Shown: positions 5,115 through 6,630 of the stretch, one piece after another | How the letters are laid out: each line of letters starts with the position of its first letter | How positions within the stretch are numbered: the stretch's first letter is position 1 | Assembly (NCBI GenBank): GCA_029978815.1 | Contig: JAPOIQ010000061.1 | Span: 1-6,630 of the forward strand | Direction of reading: 5' to 3' | DNA: 6,630 bases | Source of the DNA: a bacterium | Lineage (GTDB): Bacteria; Actinomycetota; Acidimicrobiia; Acidimicrobiales; Ilumatobacteraceae | The notes under the pieces: model-generated | Seen by the model: only the letters and a program-made list of their open reading frames with translations | Databases searched by the model: none | What the model was told of the DNA's origin: nothing | Program-made: the position numbers and the translations under genes

Positions 5115-6333
5115 CGACTTCTCCCCGGCCGGTCGTGATGACGATTTCTCCATGGTGATCACGTTCAATTGCCGTTGGTAACTCGACTGTTGCGAGTTGC
5201 ACATCTGTGTCGGTGATGTAGTTATACGCACTGACCACTCCGGTGCAGTAATCCGCAAATACGTACCAGCCCCAAAGGTCGTCAATGAGTTCTCCCCGAT
5301 AGACGACACCTCCGGTGATTGAGCAGGCGCCATCGGTGTGGGGGTAGGTGAAGGAGGGTGACACTTCAATCGCTTTCGTGTCAGGTGTGACATCGCGATT
5401 GAAGGGTGCAAAACCCTCTGAAGAACTCCACCCAAAGTCGATTCCTTTTCCCCCAACAACAGCGTCGAAGGCTTCAACACGGTTCACTTCCTCATGCTCA
5501 TTCTGTCCAACATCGGCAACCCATAGGTCAGCGGTGAGCGGGTCGACATCAATACGCCATGGGTTCCTTAGGCCACTCGACCAGATCTCGCCAAGAGCGG
5601 ACTCCAAATAGGGGTTGTCGTTGGGAATCACATAACCGCCGCCGGCCAGTGGAACAATCCGCAAGAGTTTGCCAAGAGGGTCGTCGAGGTTATGGGCGTG
5701 ACGCTGGGGGTCTCCGCCTGAGCCTCCATCACCCACTGCGACGAGCAAACTCCCATCGGCCAACACTTCGAGATCGCCGCCGTTGTGATTTCCGTACGGT
5801 TGAGAGATCGTCATGATCGTCGCCAGATTGTTGCTGTCAAACGACCCATCCGGAGTTCGAGGTGCCGCTGCAATCACTGTGTCACCCTCGGACCCCGCCG
5901 AAGACGAGGTGTAGTTGAGGTAGATCGAGTCACCGTCGACTGATATCGCTGCCCCGAGGAGGCCTTGTTCACCGTTGTGGCGCGTGAGGTGAGAGATGTC
6001 GAGGACTGCTGCCGGTTTCGATTCGGAGAGGCTGTAAATGACGCCGCGCTGTTCGATGACAAGAAGTCGGTTGCCAAAATGGTCGGCAACGACATCACTG
6101 AGTGCTTCAAACGATTGCGCGACCGAGAGCACAACTGTCGGTGTAGTTGCAGATGGCTCGGGTGAGCGGGCGACGTCGGTGTCAGGCAGCGTCGTCGGTG
6201 TGCGCGGCAATGATGCCGTCGGTTCAGGAGCAGTTACCACACCTGAAATCGCAGGCGACGAAACATCGGTCGACGGCCCGCAGGCGATGAGAGTTGCCGA
6301 GAGTGCGATCGCAGCCAGCAGCCGAAGCGTCAT
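5095..6333 (-). CDS. Lipoprotein PQQ-dependent sugar dehydrogenase-like (glucose/sorbosone dehydrogenase family)
   Basis: A 412-aa exported lipoprotein of the glucose/sorbosone dehydrogenase (soluble aldose dehydrogenase) family, a six-bladed beta-propeller that can oxidise sugars with PQQ as cofactor outside the membrane. The N-terminus has a lipoprotein signal with lipobox LIAC (Cys18), then a Pro/Thr/Ser-rich linker to about residue 66. The propeller shows family signatures: LLVIEQRGVIYSL (90-102), GEQGLLGAAIS (121-131), NHNGGDLEV (182-190; His183 matches the catalytic base), AVGDGG (199-204), GKLLRI (221-226), GLRNPWRIDVD (254-264), LWVADVGQNEHEEVNRV (270-286), CSITGGVVYRG (337-347) and FADYCTG (359-365). 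Cys337 and Cys363 could form a disulfide. The ATG overlaps the tesB stop (ATGA), so translation is probably coupled. PQQ use is a family-level inference; natural substrate and electron acceptor are unknown. The last 20 bp overlap the end of mreB. Confidence 0.9.
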   Translation of the reverse strand: MTLRLLAAIALSATLIACGPSTDVSSPAISGVVTAPEPTASLPRTPTTLPDTDVARSPEPSATTPTVVLSVAQSFEALSDVVADHFGNRLLVIEQRGVIYSLSESKPAAVLDISHLTRHNGEQGLLGAAISVDGDSIYLNYTSSSAGSEGDTVIAAAPRTPDGSFDSNNLATIMTISQPYGNHNGGDLEVLADGSLLVAVGDGGSGGDPQRHAHNLDDPLGKLLRIVPLAGGGYVIPNDNPYLESALGEIWSSGLRNPWRIDVDPLTADLWVADVGQNEHEEVNRVEAFDAVVGGKGIDFGWSSSEGFAPFNRDVTPDTKAIEVSPSFTYPHTDGACSITGGVVYRGELIDDLWGWYVFADYCTGVVSAYNYITDTDVQLATVELPTAIERDHHGEIVITTGRGEVVSVVRP

Positions 6334-6630
6334 CGTTCGAGTCTGATGAGTCCCTCTTGGACAACATTGATTGCGAGGTGACCATCGGCGTTGTAAATCG
6401 ATCCGGCTGCGAGACCTCTTGCGCTTGATGAAGAAATCGCATGTTGCTCGTAGAGCAACCAGTCATCGGCTCGAAATGGTCGATGGAACCACATCGCATG
6501 ATCAAGCGATGCCATCTGTACGCCGTCGAACCAGTTGCGGCCGTGAGGAAGCAGGGTGGTGTCGAGCAGCGTCATATCGCTCGCATACGTGACGATGCAG
6601 GCATGCAGGGTTGGGTCGGTTGGCAATGCA
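6330..6630 (-). CDS. tesB: Acyl-CoA thioesterase II, C-terminal part, cut by the window edge
   Basis: The last roughly 99 codons of a TesB-type acyl-CoA thioesterase (about 285-290 aa when complete), which hydrolyses acyl-CoA to free fatty acid and CoA. The frame enters from the right edge; the TTG at 6626 is an internal Leu, not a start. The fragment is the second hot-dog domain and matches E. coli TesB closely: YASDMTLLDTTLLPHG, then VQMASLDHAMWFHRPFRADDWLLYEQ, then SSSARGLAAGSIYNADGHLA and VVQEGLIR. The three positions of the TesB active site (D204, T228 and Q278 in E. coli numbering, from memory) are represented by Asp in SLDHAMW, Ser in ISSSSARG and Gln in VQEGLIR, so it looks catalytically intact. 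Its TGA overlaps the ATG of the downstream sugar dehydrogenase gene; both are probably one transcript. Confidence 0.93.
   Translation of the reverse strand, partial: ALPTDPTLHACIVTYASDMTLLDTTLLPHGRNWFDGVQMASLDHAMWFHRPFRADDWLLYEQHAISSSSARGLAAGSIYNADGHLAINVVQEGLIRLER

Noticed and set aside
5114..5136. Inverted repeat ACGAC ... GTCGT, with palindrome CCGGCCGG at 5125-5132, as a terminator after mreB
   Set aside because: The stem is only 5 bp with a 13-nt loop and no T-run, and it lies in coding sequence of the opposite gene.
1..6630. Signs of a defence island, mobile element, CRISPR array or prophage
   Set aside because: No direct-repeat array, terminal inverted repeats, transposase, integrase, nuclease or tRNA-like sequence was found; all genes look like chromosomal housekeeping or lineage-typical genes.

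Overview
The window reads as ordinary chromosomal DNA from a high-to-moderate GC Gram-positive bacterium, most likely an actinobacterium of the class Acidimicrobiia (inference). Pointers are the DUF2342 family protein, a family largely confined to Actinobacteria; the actinobacterial-type DHA3-like MFS transporter; a short protein with the WRHPxE motif; an actinobacterial-style lipoprotein sugar dehydrogenase; GTG starts; and start codons preceded by a -10 box at a distance that fits leaderless mRNAs. I found no phage, IS, CRISPR, tRNA or rRNA sequence.

Layout from left to right: (1) the 3' part of an MFS transporter gene on +, cut by the left edge. (2) A DUF2342 / zinc-metalloprotease-like gene on -, whose end overlaps the MFS end by 14 bp. 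(3) A 43-bp divergent promoter region. (4) On +, an extended-SDR (NAD-epimerase-like) gene with a C-terminal membrane anchor and degenerate active-site and dinucleotide motifs. (5) On -, a tiny WRHPxE single-pass membrane protein; its stop and the SDR stop share one CTAG. (6) On +, a tight three-gene cluster: moaE (molybdopterin synthase large subunit), a 69-aa membrane protein, and mreB. (7) On -, a pair: an acyl-CoA thioesterase II (tesB, cut by the right edge) coupled by an ATGA overlap to a lipoprotein PQQ-type sugar dehydrogenase, whose 3' end overlaps mreB by 20 bp.

The region is very compact. All three convergent junctions overlap, no intergenic gap exceeds about 75 bp, and no stretch of 300 bases lacks a gene. 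The genes do not form one pathway. The most functional-looking grouping is moaE, small membrane protein and mreB, where mreB lacks the usual mreC/mreD partners directly downstream and the 69-aa membrane protein is translationally interlocked with it.

I do not see a clearly new multi-gene system. The items most worth a second look are a Glu-to-Gln change at the predicted catalytic position of MreB, the apparently non-catalytic membrane-anchored SDR, a DUF2342 protein whose HExxH lacks the second His, and a consistent TANNNT-N7-start arrangement at three genes.
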